From CAVSUZ01 sp963791885 (lineage in GTDB: Bacteria > Pseudomonadota > Alphaproteobacteria > Acetobacterales > Acetobacteraceae), in contig CAWBUL010000005.1 of the NCBI GenBank assembly GCA_963791885.1, positions 1,364,001-1,428,000 of the forward strand: 64,000 nt of DNA, written 5' to 3'. The stretch's first letter is position 1. Each line of letters begins with the position of its first letter. This document shows, in pieces, positions 19,512 to 29,515 of the stretch. A model generated the notes under the pieces. The model saw nothing but the letters and a program-made list of their open reading frames with translations, had not been told where the DNA came from and did not search any database. The position numbers and the translations under genes were made by a program.

Positions 19512-20398
19512 ATGGAGCATGGCCCGTTCCTCTTCTGGCTTATAGAGACCTTGCGCCCGCGCTGTTTTGTCGAGCTTGGGACACATTACGGGTACTCCTA
19601 TTTCGCCGCCTGTCAATCGGTTCAAGAGCTGGGACTTGGCACCGCTTGTTACGCGATAGACACTTGGCAGGGTGATGAACATTCCGGCTTCTATGGCGAG
19701 GAGGTTTTCAACTCTGTCCAGGCTTACAATCAGGGTCGATATTCCCACTTTTCGCAGCTCATTCGTGCCACTTTTGATAACGCTGCCAGCTGCTTCTCGG
19801 ACGAGTCCATCGATCTCCTTCATATCGACGGACGTCACTTCTACGAAGACGTTAAGCACGATTATGAAATTTGGCGGCCGAGGCTCGCCGCTGCGGCGGT
19901 AGTCCTATTCCACGATACCAACGTACAGAATCGTGACTTCGGTGTATGGAAACTGTTTGACGAGCTGAGTTGCAAATATCCCGCGTTCGAATTCAAGCAC
20001 AATTATGGACTCGGTATCGTGGCACCCGGCAGTGTCCCGGCTACGTTGGCACCCCTGTTTGCCGCCGACGAGAGAACCGTTGACTTCTTACGCGCGATCT
20101 ATTCTGCGCTTGGCAATGCAGTTACGATGCGATGGTCTCTCTCGGTCAAAGACAAAGAGCTCCAGGAATCGGCTGGAGAGAGGGAGACCATGCTGGCTCA
20201 GCTTCACGAGCAACTCGCCAGCCGGCAGCGCGACATTTCCGCATTGGAGGACCTGCTTACCTCAGAGCGCGAAATCGCCACACGTCGCGACGAAGAGTTC
20301 AACGCAGCTATCGCTGAAAAGGAGCGCGCAACGCGTCTGGAAGCTGATCTCACTGCTGAGCACGCGCGCGTGCAACGACTGAGGGCGGATATTACCAG

Positions 20399-20492
20399 CG
20401 AGAGAGTGCGCGTCCAATCGTTGGAGATAAGTATAGCCGGTGAAAGAGTGCGCGTCCAATCGTTGGAAACAAGCATAGCCGGTGAAAGAGAA
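20399..20492 (+). repeat. 45-bp tandem repeat in coiled coil
   Basis: Two copies of a 45-base unit (GTGCGCGTCCAATCGTTGGA, then a variable part and AGCCGGTGAAAGA) encode the repeated peptide RVRVQSLE.SIAGE. The frameshift near 20490 lies at the end of this block, so slippage or unequal exchange between units is a likely cause. Confidence 0.85.
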
Positions 20493-20756
20493 CACACTCG
20501 CCAGTCTGGAGGCCGATTTCACCGGCGAAAGGGAACGTGGGCGACGCCTCAAGGCCGAACTGGAGCACGTTAGGCTAGATCACAACAGGCTTACAAAATC
20601 AGTGAGTTGGCGCGTTACTGCACCGATGCGGAGGATATTTACGCGTTACCCGCGCGCCTCCCGCTCCGCAGTCATCGCTGCGCGTGCCGTTTGGTGGATT
20701 GGAACCTTTCAGTGGTCGCGGTTCGCGAGTGCGGCACAAGCGCGCGCGCGGCTGCG

Positions 20757-20841
20757 AGAGGAGGAGGAGCGCATTGCTGAGCAGGAGCGCATTATTGCTG
20801 AGCAGGAGCGCATTGTTGCTGAGCAGGAGCGCATTGTTGCC
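20757..20841 (+). repeat. 21-bp tandem repeat, about four units
   Basis: Units of GAGCAGGAGCGCATTGTTGC occur four times with small variation, encoding the heptad IAEQERI. The 21-bp (7-codon) period keeps the coiled-coil register, so copy-number changes would be tolerated. Confidence 0.9.
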
Positions 20842-23329
20842 GAGAGTGGACTCTTTAGCGCCGATTTTTACTTAAAGAACAACCCCGATGCTGTTGGGAT
20901 CGACCGGACGCCACTCTGGCATTACCTCGTGCGCGGCTGGTTGGACGGGCGGCGCCCCCATCCACTCTTTGATGGCGCTTGGTACCTTGAGCAATACCCG
21001 GAAGTCGCGGGGGCCGCTATGAACCCCCTTGTCCACTTTGTCGAACGGGGCACCGCGGAACTTCGTAATCCAAACCCGTTCTTCGAAACCAGATGGTACA
21101 TGACAATGAACCCGGACGTCATTTTGTCCGGCGTCAACCCACTCGTCCATTATGCGAAGGTCGGTGCTGCGAGACGCGCGGACCCCTCCCCCGCTTTCAG
21201 CACCGGCTGGTACCTTGACCAGAACCCCGATGTGGCGGCGCTTGCGATTAACCCGCTCGAGCACTACCTGCTGCATGGTAGCGCGGAGGGCCGCTGGCCT
21301 CGACTTCCCGCGCCCGATTTCGCGTCCGCGCAGCCAGTTACGGCGGCACGGATCGAGTGTCGCAAGTACCCGACGGTCCAAAAAGAAATCGCCCTGTTCG
21401 TAACCCATTCGCCGTATGGACGCCTCAAATCTAACGTCCGCTCATATCTCGAGGCCCTAGTCCGCGAGAGCATTGGCGTGGTTCTTATAGTCGCGGCAGA
21501 CGGAGAGTTTGTTGATGATAAGTCATGGCTCTATGAGCTTGTCGACGGCCTCTTTGTGCGATCCAATGAAGGGTTCGATTTCGCCGCCTGGGCCCATGTG
21601 CTCCGCCTTCATCGGGAGCTCTACCGTGCGGAAACGCTCTATCTGTTGAATGATAGTGTCATCGGCCCAGTGAGCGATCAGGCGTTCCACACCACGATCG
21701 CACGACTGCGTGAGGCACCAGCGGACTTCAGTGGGATGACAGAGAGCCACGAGGGGGGGTGGCACATCCAGAGCTATTTTCTGGCTCTGAAACAGAGCGT
21801 GATGCGGCACCCCTCGTGGCAACATTTCTTGTTGAGTATCGTATCTTTGATGAACAAAGATGACGTGATCAACGCCTATGAGATGCAATTGACGCCGACC
21901 CTTAAGGCGGCTGGTCTGAGCACTTGCGCGCTTTTCACAACCGATTCTCGTTCTAACCCGACAATCGTCCGCTGGCGAGAACTCCTTTACGAGGGGTTCC
22001 CATTCATCAAGACCGCGATAATCCGCGATAGGATTCCGGGTGTAGACAATGCCGGCTGGCGTGAGGTGCTCCATGACATCGGATTCGATACTTCGATCGT
22101 GGACCGTGTTTTGGTCGAACACGCGACCGAACACGAACAAGAGAGCCGAGTGCACGGTCGGGGAATCCAACCCACCACACCGGCAATTCCACGCCGGCCG
22201 CTACGACTAGCCTTTATAGGACCGTGGAATTATGACAATGGTCTTGGTTTCGGCGCGCGGGGCTATCTGAGTGCCCTGATGCGTACCGGTTATGAGATTA
22301 ACTTCCTGCCGATTGTCAGGCCTTTCCATACTCACCACCGTATTACGCCCACAATCGAGTGCTCCGACTTCGTGGGACCCGCAGATGTTGCCGTATTGCA
22401 CCTTAATCCGGAAGCCTGGGACGTTCTGCTAACTGAGACCCAAAGGGAAATCTTTAGTGGTGCATTGGTCCGGATCAGCGCCGTCATTTGGGAATCCTCG
22501 AAGCTTCCGGGAGTGTTCCATAGGCGACTAGGAGAAGTCGACGCAGCTTGGGTGCCATCGAGTTATTGTGCGGAGATCTTTCGCTCCGCGAGTGATTTTC
22601 CAGTCCACACGATACGCTTTCCTGTCGTGACAAAAGAGAAATGGCATACACCTGCAGAGATCGCCAGCATCAGGGAGTGGCTTGGCTTGGAAGCAGGCAG
22701 CAAGGTCATACTCTTTGCATTCGAACTCATCAAGCTCGATTGCAAGGAAGAACCCGTTTGCGCTTGTCGCGGCGTTCGAGAAGGCAGGCTTAGCGTCAGC
22801 GGGCTGGCGCTTGATCCTCAAGACGAAGCTTTCCTCTGACGACAAGGCTAACTCTGATCTTTTGCGCGCGAAAGTTGCCGAATGCCCCGGATGCATCTTG
22901 ATCGACCGACCGCTCGGGGGTGAAGCAATGGCAAGCCTTATCAATTCAGCGGATATCTATGCCTCTCCCCATTCCTCCGAGGGCTTCGGCCTGTCGATTG
23001 CCGAGGCGATGGCAATGGGCAAGGCCGTCGTTGCCACGGATTTTGGCGGCAGCCGTGATTTCCTCGACTGCGAGACAGGTTTCCCGGTCCGGTGGTCGCC
23101 ATGGCGGCTTGATGAGCAAGAGGGGCCATACGTCCGAGATACCCGCTGGGCGAGGATCGACGAGATGCATCTCGCGGAAAGATTGACTGTCGCTGCGAAC
23201 CTTTCGAATGACGAGAGGCGCAGTCTTGGCTTGCGTGCACGAGGACGTGTTCAGAAGGGTACTCTCCCCTGAAGCGGTTGCGGCGGAAATGCGAACGAGC
23301 ATCTCGAGTCTCATGGAGACGAGAAGGGT

Positions 23330-24776
23330 ATGGACAGAAGCATAGCATTGAGCGAAAGCGCGTTGGGCTTTGTGTGGTTGGAGACGGACGGCCGCCTGAG
23401 AGAATCGGAGGCGCCTTCGGAAGTCGAACCGGGCCGCTGGTACCTTTTCGCAGATGGCGATGCCCGGCTTCATCCTCACCTAGCGGAACTAGTGGCCGGT
23501 CACTCCGCCAAGCGTCCGGAAATCGACATTTTCTACGGCGATGAAGTGGTAGGCGAGACTGGCCCCGAGGGACCTGGCTTACAACTCTGCAAGCCTTGTT
23601 TCGATCGTACCCAGATCATCGCCCAGGACTACATCCGTTGGCCTATCCTCGTGCGAGGCAAAGTGATCGAAAAGCTCGGCGGGATCGATCCATCGGCAGG
23701 CACTGCTGTGACCTATGATCTGATCCTTCGCGCGCTTTCCGAAGGCATCGGGATCGATCGTATCGCCGAAGTGCTCGCTGTGCACCGTCGGGCGCCATTG
23801 AGGTCGAATGTCGCGGACCGGGCGGAAGCGGTCGAGCGATGGCGTCGGCGATCCGCACCATGGCACGAGATCCTGCCGGGCATGGTAGAAGGCACGTTCC
23901 AGTTGCACAGGGGTCTCCCCGAGCCGCCTGACGTGACGTTGATCGTGCCTACGTGCCAGGCCCGCCAACGGGGCGATGGAGATAAGCGGGCAAGCTATCC
24001 TATGCTTCTCGATCTGCTCGAAAGCCTAGAAAGCACCGATTGGCCTATGGATAAACTCTCGGTCCTGATTGGAGATGACGTCGAAGGAGGAAGTCGGTAC
24101 GAACGGATGGACTGGCCGTTCCCTCTCGAGAGGGTCTGGACTTCCAGGCGCGAGGGGGAGCCCTTCAACTATGCGACCAAGATGAAATCGGCTCTGGCGA
24201 TTAGCCCGAAGTGAATATCTCGTGCTCTTGAATGACGACATCATCGTCCGAGGTGGCGAATGGTTGCGTGCCTTGATGACGTTCGCGCTCAGCGAGGAAG
24301 TCGGAGGGGTGGGGGCCAGGCTTTTATATCCGACCGACACGATCCAGCACGTCGGTGTGGCCGCGGGAGTTTTTGGGACCTGTACACACGCGTTCATCGG
24401 GCGCCCCGCTTTGCTTGGAAGCTATCAGAACTGGGCCGAGGTCCATCGTGAGTGGTCGATCGTTACTGGTGCAGTGTTTGCCACACGCAAGAGCGTTCTT
24501 GAGCAGGCTAACGGCTTCGACGAGATGTTTTCGCTCGACTATAATGATGTTGATCTGTGCCTCAGGCTTCGTCTCCTGGGCTATCGTATCATCTACACTC
24601 CATTTGCAGAGCTCACTCACCATGAAAGTGCTACACGCTCCGGAATGGCCAGTCCCGCAGAACAGATCGCACTATTCATGGAACGCTGGCGCGAACTCAT
24701 AAACGACGATCCGGCCTACCATCCACGGCTAACTCGGTACTTCCTCCGATATCGCTCCCGTGCGGACGGGGGATGA
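23330..24776 (+). pseudogene. GT2-type glycosyltransferase, one frameshift
   Basis: ATG 23330 lies inside the end of the preceding gene. The first 295 residues include an O-antigen GT2-like N-terminal region (YLFADGDARLHPHLAEL) and PDVTLIVPTCQARQRGDGDK. One extra base near 24203 breaks the frame. It resumes as LLNDDIIVRGGEWL (GT2 DXD-like region) and FDEMFSLDYNDVDLCLRLRL, the hallmark end of GT2 rhamnosyl-type transferases. Restoring the frame gives about 480 residues. It belongs with the upstream fusion in surface-glycan assembly. Confidence 0.78.
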
Positions 24777-24825
24777 CTGGTGGATCATACCGCCTAGCAG
24801 CCTGTCGGATTCGCACTCCGGCTGC

Positions 24826-25080
24826 TGACGGGCGGTGATCGAGCGATCTGTTCACGCCTCCTTCAGGCGGGCAGTGCGCTTGCAGTTGTCGGCAAGTGCG
24901 ATCAAGAGCCACTCGGCGGCGACGTTTTCGATGCCGCGGAGATGGAAGCGGAGTAACCCAATGGCGCTTTTGACGATCGAACACGGGTTCCACCGTTTGT
25001 TTCCGCCGGCTGTAGCGCCGCCTCGTGCCATCCTCAGTCTCCAGCTTGGCTTTCATGGCGATGCGCCGGGGTTCGGAGAG
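24826..25080 (-). pseudogene. IS1182-family transposase, C-terminal piece
   Basis: Minus-strand frames read MKAKLETEDGTRRRYSRRKQ, TVEPVF, then after a one-base shift IVKSAIGLLRFHLRGIENVA and AAEWLLIALADNCKR, the C-terminal end of IS1182-type DDE transposases. The rest of the gene lies at 28447-29410; an IS110 carrying an IS66 sits between the pieces. Confidence 0.8.
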
Positions 25081-25483
25081 GTGGCTGGGTTGGTCTGAAC
25101 AGCGTTTCGGTTCCGATAGACGGTTTCCCCGCGAACTACTCTCCATCAATTGCCGTTCTCCATCAATTGCCGTGGTGGGGCGTTGCGTAGTGAGGGCGTA
25201 GCCCGACCGAAGCCATGCCCCACCACCGCGGCGAACATCATGCGGCCCTACCAATCAGATGCTGCGTAAGCAGTGCCTGACGCCAGGATCCTGGTATGCC
25301 AGGATCATGGCGCGGCGGCGGTGCCGAGATGGTTTTCATGCTGGCTGTCCCTGATGGCTCGGGAGGTAAATCCCCCGGCACCGCCACACCGCCTCGACCG
25401 CTGATTAGGCTCTGCGATTCATCGCTGTGTAGGGCGAAGACGGCGCGGGCGGAATGCCGGGTGATAAACTGCAAGAGGGCGCC
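25081..25483 (+). ncRNA. IS110 left-end non-coding region (candidate bridge RNA locus)
   Basis: About 400 bases separate the IS1182 break from the IS110 transposase start. In IS110-group elements the non-coding stretch 5' of the transposase encodes the bridge RNA that pairs with target and donor DNA. Here it holds a tandem 17-base repeat (CTCCATCAATTGCCGT twice, near 25140-25172) and inverted segments such as GGCGTTGCG/CGC-rich stems. Assignment rests on position alone; no RNA structure was computed. Confidence 0.35.
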
Positions 25484-25626
25484 ATGCGGATCAGCGTCGG
25501 AATCGACACTGCCAAGGAGATACACTGGGTCACTGCCGTTGATGGTGGTAAGCGGTGGCACGGGGCACGTCGTTTGTGAATGTCAGCTGAGGCAAGTTTG
25601 TCGTCCTGTTGGCAGGAGCTGATGTT

Positions 25627-26037
25627 ATGGACGTGGTTAACGACGGTTCGTCTGTGGAGCGACCGCGACGGATTGAAATTCTGAGTGGTGCGGAGCGCCG
25701 GCGCCGTTGGTCGGATGAGGCGAAGGCACGGATTGTCGCTGAGAGTGTGGTGCATGGCGCGATTGTGTCGCAGGTTGCTCGCCGTCACGATGTCCTGCCG
25801 TCACAGATCTACGCTTGGCGGAAAGCCGCCCGCGAGGGGTCTCTTGTTCTCAGTGGCGGCCCAGCCTTTGCCACGGTCGAGGCTGCCGGACCCTTGCCGC
25901 CCGAGACCAAGCCGAAGCATGCCGGTGCGGTGCCGATCATCGAGATCGAGGCAGGCCCGATTGCGGTTTGGGTCAACGGTGGTGCTGATGCTGCACTGGT
26001 TGAGAGGATCATCCGGGCACTCAAGGCCGCCAGGTGA
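25627..26037 (+). CDS. tnpA: IS66 accessory protein TnpA
   Basis: It has 136 residues with the helix-turn-helix RRRWSDEAKARIVAESVVHG and HDVLPSQIYAWRKAAR typical of IS66 OrfA. I chose ATG 25627 (CAGGAG upstream); a TTG six codons earlier is possible. It overlaps tnpB by 4 bases, so translation is coupled. Confidence 0.88.
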   Translation: MDVVNDGSSVERPRRIEILSGAERRRRWSDEAKARIVAESVVHGAIVSQVARRHDVLPSQIYAWRKAAREGSLVLSGGPAFATVEAAGPLPPETKPKHAGAVPIIEIEAGPIAVWVNGGADAALVERIIRALKAAR

Positions 26038-26387
26038 TCTTTCCGACCGGTCCTGTTCGGGTGATGGTTGCGGTCCAACCCGTCGACTTCCGCAAAGGCA
26101 TCGATGGCCTGGCTGCCATCGTCAAAGAGGAACTGGGCACCGATCCTTATTCGGGCGTTGTTTACGTCTTCAGGGCGCGCCGCGCGGACAGGATCAAGAT
26201 GATCTTCTGGGACGGCACGGGCATAGTGTTGATCTCCAAGCGTCTGGAGGATGGCAAGTTCCGCTGGCCTCGGATTGAGGCAGGCGTGATGCGTCTGTCA
26301 CCGGCACAATTGACCACGTTATTCGAAGGTCTCGATTGGACGCGCGTGCATGTGCGGCGTGTGCGTGCGCCGCAGGAAGTGCTGTGA
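26034..26387 (+). CDS. tnpB: IS66 accessory protein TnpB
   Basis: The 117-residue protein has the family core VAVQPVDFRKGIDGLAA, FRARRADRIKMIFWDGTG and KRLEDGKFRWPR. It starts at GTG 26034, overlapping the tnpA stop. This is IS66 TnpB, not the RNA-guided TnpB nuclease of IS200/IS605. Confidence 0.93.
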   Translation: MIFPTGPVRVMVAVQPVDFRKGIDGLAAIVKEELGTDPYSGVVYVFRARRADRIKMIFWDGTGIVLISKRLEDGKFRWPRIEAGVMRLSPAQLTTLFEGLDWTRVHVRRVRAPQEVL

Positions 26388-26454
26388 TCGCTCGATGCTC
26401 ACACACGATATTGGTGATCACAAATCGGTCGGAATGTGATTCACTCGAGTCGCC

Positions 26455-27996
26455 ATGGATGCCGCTCTGCCGCAAAATCTTGCTGAGGCTCATGCGCTGA
26501 TCGAGCGCCTGACGGCAAGTCTGGCCGAGAAGGATGCAGCGCTATCGCATCGTGACGAAGAGATCGAGCGGCTCGAGCGCATCCTCGATAAATATATCCG
26601 CCGTCAGTATGGCAAGAGTTCAGAACAGCTGCCGCCAGAACAGATGGCGCTTGGGCTTGAGGATCTCGAGACGGGAATTGCCGCGGCAAAAGCCAAAGCG
26701 GAGAGCCAGGACGCGACGCGTGTCAGACGCCATGGCGTCAAGCGCGGTGATCTGCCTGATCATTTGCCGCGCGTCGAAATCGTCATCGAGCCCGAGAACC
26801 AGATCTGCCCCTGCTGCGGTGGAGCATTGCATGTCATCGGTGAGGACAAATCCGAGCGCCTTGACGTTATCCCTGCCCAGCATCGTGTCCTCGTGACCCG
26901 TCGGCCGAAATATGGCTGCCGTTCGTGTCGCGAGGGCGTTAGCCAGGCACCGGCGCCGCCGCATATCATCGAAGCTGGCCTACCCACCGAGGCGATGCTG
27001 GCCCATGTCCTGGTCAGCAAATATGCCGACCATCTGCCGTTGTATCGCCAGCACCAGATCCTGCAGCGCCAAGGCATCAGGATCGATCGCTCCTGTCTGG
27101 CCGATTGGGTGGGGCGCAGCGCCTTTGCCTTGAGGCCGATCGTCGCGCGCATGCTGGAGTTGCTGAAACGATCGACCAAGTTGTTCTGCGATGAAACGAC
27201 GGTGCCCGTGCTCGATCCTGGGCGTGGCAAGACAAAGACCGGCTATCTGTGGGCAATCGCTCGCGACGATCGGCCATGGAACGGCCCTGATCCTCCCGGC
27301 GTCGTCTACGTTTATGCACCAGGCCGTGCTGGGGAATATGCGCGTCAGGCACTCCGCGGCTTCAAGGGCGTTCTCCAGGTGGACGGATACACCGGCTATA
27401 ACGCCCTGACCGATGGCCGTCGGAAGGAAGATCCCTTGGACCTGGCTCTTTGCTGGGCACATTGGCGAAGAGACTTCTTTGACATCAACAAGGGCGGGTC
27501 TGCGCCGATCGCTGCCGAGGTCCTGAATCGAATCGCCGCGCTTTACCAGATCGAGACCGAGCTCCGTGGTCGGAGTGCCGAGGAACGTCGTGCCGCGCGT
27601 CAGGTCAGGACCGTGCCACTCATCGACGATCTGTTCCGTTGGTTGGAGCAGAAGCTGCCGCTCCTGCCCCAGAGCGGCAAAATGGCAGAAATCATCCGCT
27701 ACGGTCTCAAGCATCGTGACGGGCTGACGCGGTTCCTCGATGACGGCACCATCGAAATCGATAACAATACGGTCGAGCGAGCCATTCGCCCAATCACGCT
27801 GAACCGCAAGAATGCCCTGTTCGCCGGCCATGATGAGGGAGCAGCTGCCTGGGGACTGATCGCTTCGCTCGTCGAAACCTGCAAGTCGAACGGTGTCGAG
27901 CCACAGCGTTATCTGACCGATGTCCTCACCAAAATCGCCCAGCACTGGCCCATGTCAAAGCTCGACCAGCTGCTCCCCTGGGCTCACGTGGGCTGA
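26455..27996 (+). CDS. tnpC: IS66 transposase TnpC
   Basis: The protein is 513 residues and complete. An N-terminal leucine-rich coiled coil (ALIERLTASLAEKDAAL) is followed by the zinc-finger pair CPCCGG / YGCRSCREG, then the DDE core: KLFCDETTVPVLDPG (first Asp), LQVDGYTGYNAL (second Asp) and DGTIEIDNNTVERAIRP (Glu). Copy 2 (55593-57134) differs by only a few residues, including the extreme C-terminus (WAHVG here, WANVV there). Confidence 0.95.
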   Translation: MDAALPQNLAEAHALIERLTASLAEKDAALSHRDEEIERLERILDKYIRRQYGKSSEQLPPEQMALGLEDLETGIAAAKAKAESQDATRVRRHGVKRGDLPDHLPRVEIVIEPENQICPCCGGALHVIGEDKSERLDVIPAQHRVLVTRRPKYGCRSCREGVSQAPAPPHIIEAGLPTEAMLAHVLVSKYADHLPLYRQHQILQRQGIRIDRSCLADWVGRSAFALRPIVARMLELLKRSTKLFCDETTVPVLDPGRGKTKTGYLWAIARDDRPWNGPDPPGVVYVYAPGRAGEYARQALRGFKGVLQVDGYTGYNALTDGRRKEDPLDLALCWAHWRRDFFDINKGGSAPIAAEVLNRIAALYQIETELRGRSAEERRAARQVRTVPLIDDLFRWLEQKLPLLPQSGKMAEIIRYGLKHRDGLTRFLDDGTIEIDNNTVERAIRPITLNRKNALFAGHDEGAAAWGLIASLVETCKSNGVEPQRYLTDVLTKIAQHWPMSKLDQLLPWAHVG

Positions 27997-28446
27997 AGCC
28001 ACCGCTTACTGATGGTGACGGCGTCGTGCAGATTGATCGCAAGCTGCTCAACACGTCGGCCGATATTTGCGGCACTGATCGACGAACTGATCGCCCTACA
28101 CGGCACGGTTCGCATCGGACTGGACGTGATCGGCGGCATCGTCGGCCTGGCTGGAGCCATGCTGGCCTAGCCCGGGTTTGCCCTCGTCCACGTGCCGGGC
28201 ATCGCCGTCAATCGCGCCCGCCAGGGCACCGTTGGTGGTGAGAACAAGTCCGATCCGCGCGATGCCCGCACTATCGCGGACCAAGTTCGCACGCGATCCG
28301 ATCTTCGTCCGATCGAAACAGCAACCGAACTGGACCTCGAGATAAGGCTGCTGGCCAGCCGTCGCGGCGATATCGTGCAGGCGCAAACCCAGCGCCTGTC
28401 GCGCATGCGCGACCTGCTCGTCGGCATCTTTCCGGGCCTGGAGGCC

Positions 28447-29410
28447 TGCCTCGGTGATCCGCCGTGCCGGCCTCGGCTCCGGCGGCGGACGGAAGTCGTA
28501 GGGTCGGTGAGGCTGCGTGCGACCGATCGCCACGAGTGGTTCGATGCCCTACGCCTGCAACGCTGCGACCCCTCGGCGCTGGCAAAGTCGGTATCGGCGA
28601 AGCTCGACGCATCGGCCGTGGTCGCCACTAGGTTCGTCGCCAGGATCAGTTGCGAGCCGTCGGCGCAAACCACCGCCTGGGCATTGTAGCCCTGGCGATA
28701 TTCATGTGCGTCCGAGCGGCGCATCAGCGCGCTGTCGGGATCGGTCAAGTTGGGTTGCCGCTTCTGGTGGGGGTTTATCGTTGCGCGGTTTGGGCGCCCG
28801 GCCAGGACGGCCTTTCCTGGCCTCATAGGCGGCCTTCTTCGCCTCGTAGGTGGGACGAGCGGCTTCCGCTTCGGCGCGCGCCTCGGCTTCCAGCTGCGCG
28901 CAAGCGGCATCGAGCTTCGCCCTGAGCGCTTCGCGCCGTGCGAGTTCCGCCGGAAGGGCCTGCGGGTCGTCCTCTTCACGATCAGCCGCCTCGGCCGGGG
29001 CCGTCATCGCCGCGATGTCGGCCGCCAGCCTGGCGCTCAACTCCCTGACCCGGTCGTAGCGGACTGAGCGGATCTTCGAGGCGTTAGCATCGCTCTTAGT
29101 CCCGTCGATGGACACCGTGCCGAGCCGCAGCAACCCGCTCGCGCGGGCGAGGAGCAGGACTTGCAGGAAGGCTGCCTCGACCGCGGTCTTGTTCGACCGC
29201 CGGAACTTCGCGATCGTGTCGTGATCGGGATGCAGGTTGGCGGTGACGAAACGCGCGCCGATGTCGCGAAAGCTTGCCCGCCCGATCCGCCGCGAGGAGA
29301 AGTTGCCGTTGGCGTAACTATAGATCAGCAGAGCAGCATCAGCCGCGGATGATATTGCGCCTTGACGCCCGGGCGGTGCGCGACCTGAAAGGCTCCGATC
29401 GACACGCGCT
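28447..29410 (-). pseudogene. IS1182-family transposase, N-terminal and central part
   Basis: On the minus strand, NGNFSSRRIGRASFRDIGAR and LHPDHDTIAKFRRSNKTAVE lead into GTVSIDGTKSDANASKIRSV (first catalytic Asp). A coiled insertion follows (EAEARAEAEAARPTYEAKK) and then NLTDPDSALMRRSDAHEYRQ with AVVCADGSQLILAT. There are several frameshifts and the 5' end near 29390-29410 is degraded. The C-terminal piece is displaced to 24826-25080 by the IS110/IS66 insertion. Confidence 0.8.
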
Positions 29411-29515
29411 CGACCTCAAAGATGCGTGAGAAGGTTGCCGCGCACTCGCCATCGCTCACCGCCGCGCTCTTCAAGGCGGTACCTGTGCCCCCAGCTCGGC
29501 TGCCGACTTCCCTGA

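Larger units (their letters stand above)
19512..23345 (+). pseudogene. Giant surface-glycan fusion: methyltransferase, coiled coil, RgpF, GT4
   Basis: The domain order is: class I methyltransferase of the Methyltransf_24 type (VELGTHYGYSYFAA, LLHIDGRHFYEDVKHDYEI); a long coiled coil with two tandem-repeat blocks; four ~41-residue repeats of the WYLEQYPEVAGAAMNPLVHF type (about 20853-21300); an RgpF-like rhamnan-synthesis domain (RSNEGFDFAAWAHVL, LNDSVIGP); then a GT4 glycosyltransferase (IGPWNYDNGLGFGARGYL, ASPHSSEGFGLSIAEAMAMG). Frameshifts lie near 20490, 22727 and 23240; the last frame ends at the TAG at 23343. Intact, it would be about 1270 residues and would modify or extend a rhamnose-type surface polysaccharide. 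It overlaps the next gene by 16 bases. Confidence 0.8.
25548..28009 (+). mobile_element. IS66-family element, copy 1 (2462 bp)
   Basis: The ends GTAAGCGGTGGC / GCCACCGCTTAC are exact inverted repeats. The 8-bp target duplication TGATGGTG (25540-25547 and 28010-28017) lies inside the IS110 transposase. A second copy of identical length lies in reverse orientation at 55580-58041. Confidence 0.95.
25484..28446 (+). pseudogene. IS110-family transposase, N-terminal domain, split by IS66
   Basis: ATG 25484 starts MRISVGIDTAKEIHWVTAVD, the RuvC-like DEDD domain with the first Asp in GIDTAK. IS66 follows. After it the frame resumes as GDGVVQIDRKLLNTSADI; one extra T breaks it. It continues as GTVRIGLDVIGGIVGLAGAM, an internal TAG, then GENKSDPRDARTIADQVRTR (last acidic pair) and LSRMRDLLVGIFPGLE. 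It ends where IS1182 sequence resumes. The C-terminal serine domain is missing, so the element is dead. Confidence 0.82.

Noticed and set aside
26034..26387. TnpB of the RNA-guided (IS200/IS605) type
   Set aside because: The name is shared, but the protein is the 117-residue IS66 accessory TnpB without RuvC motifs.
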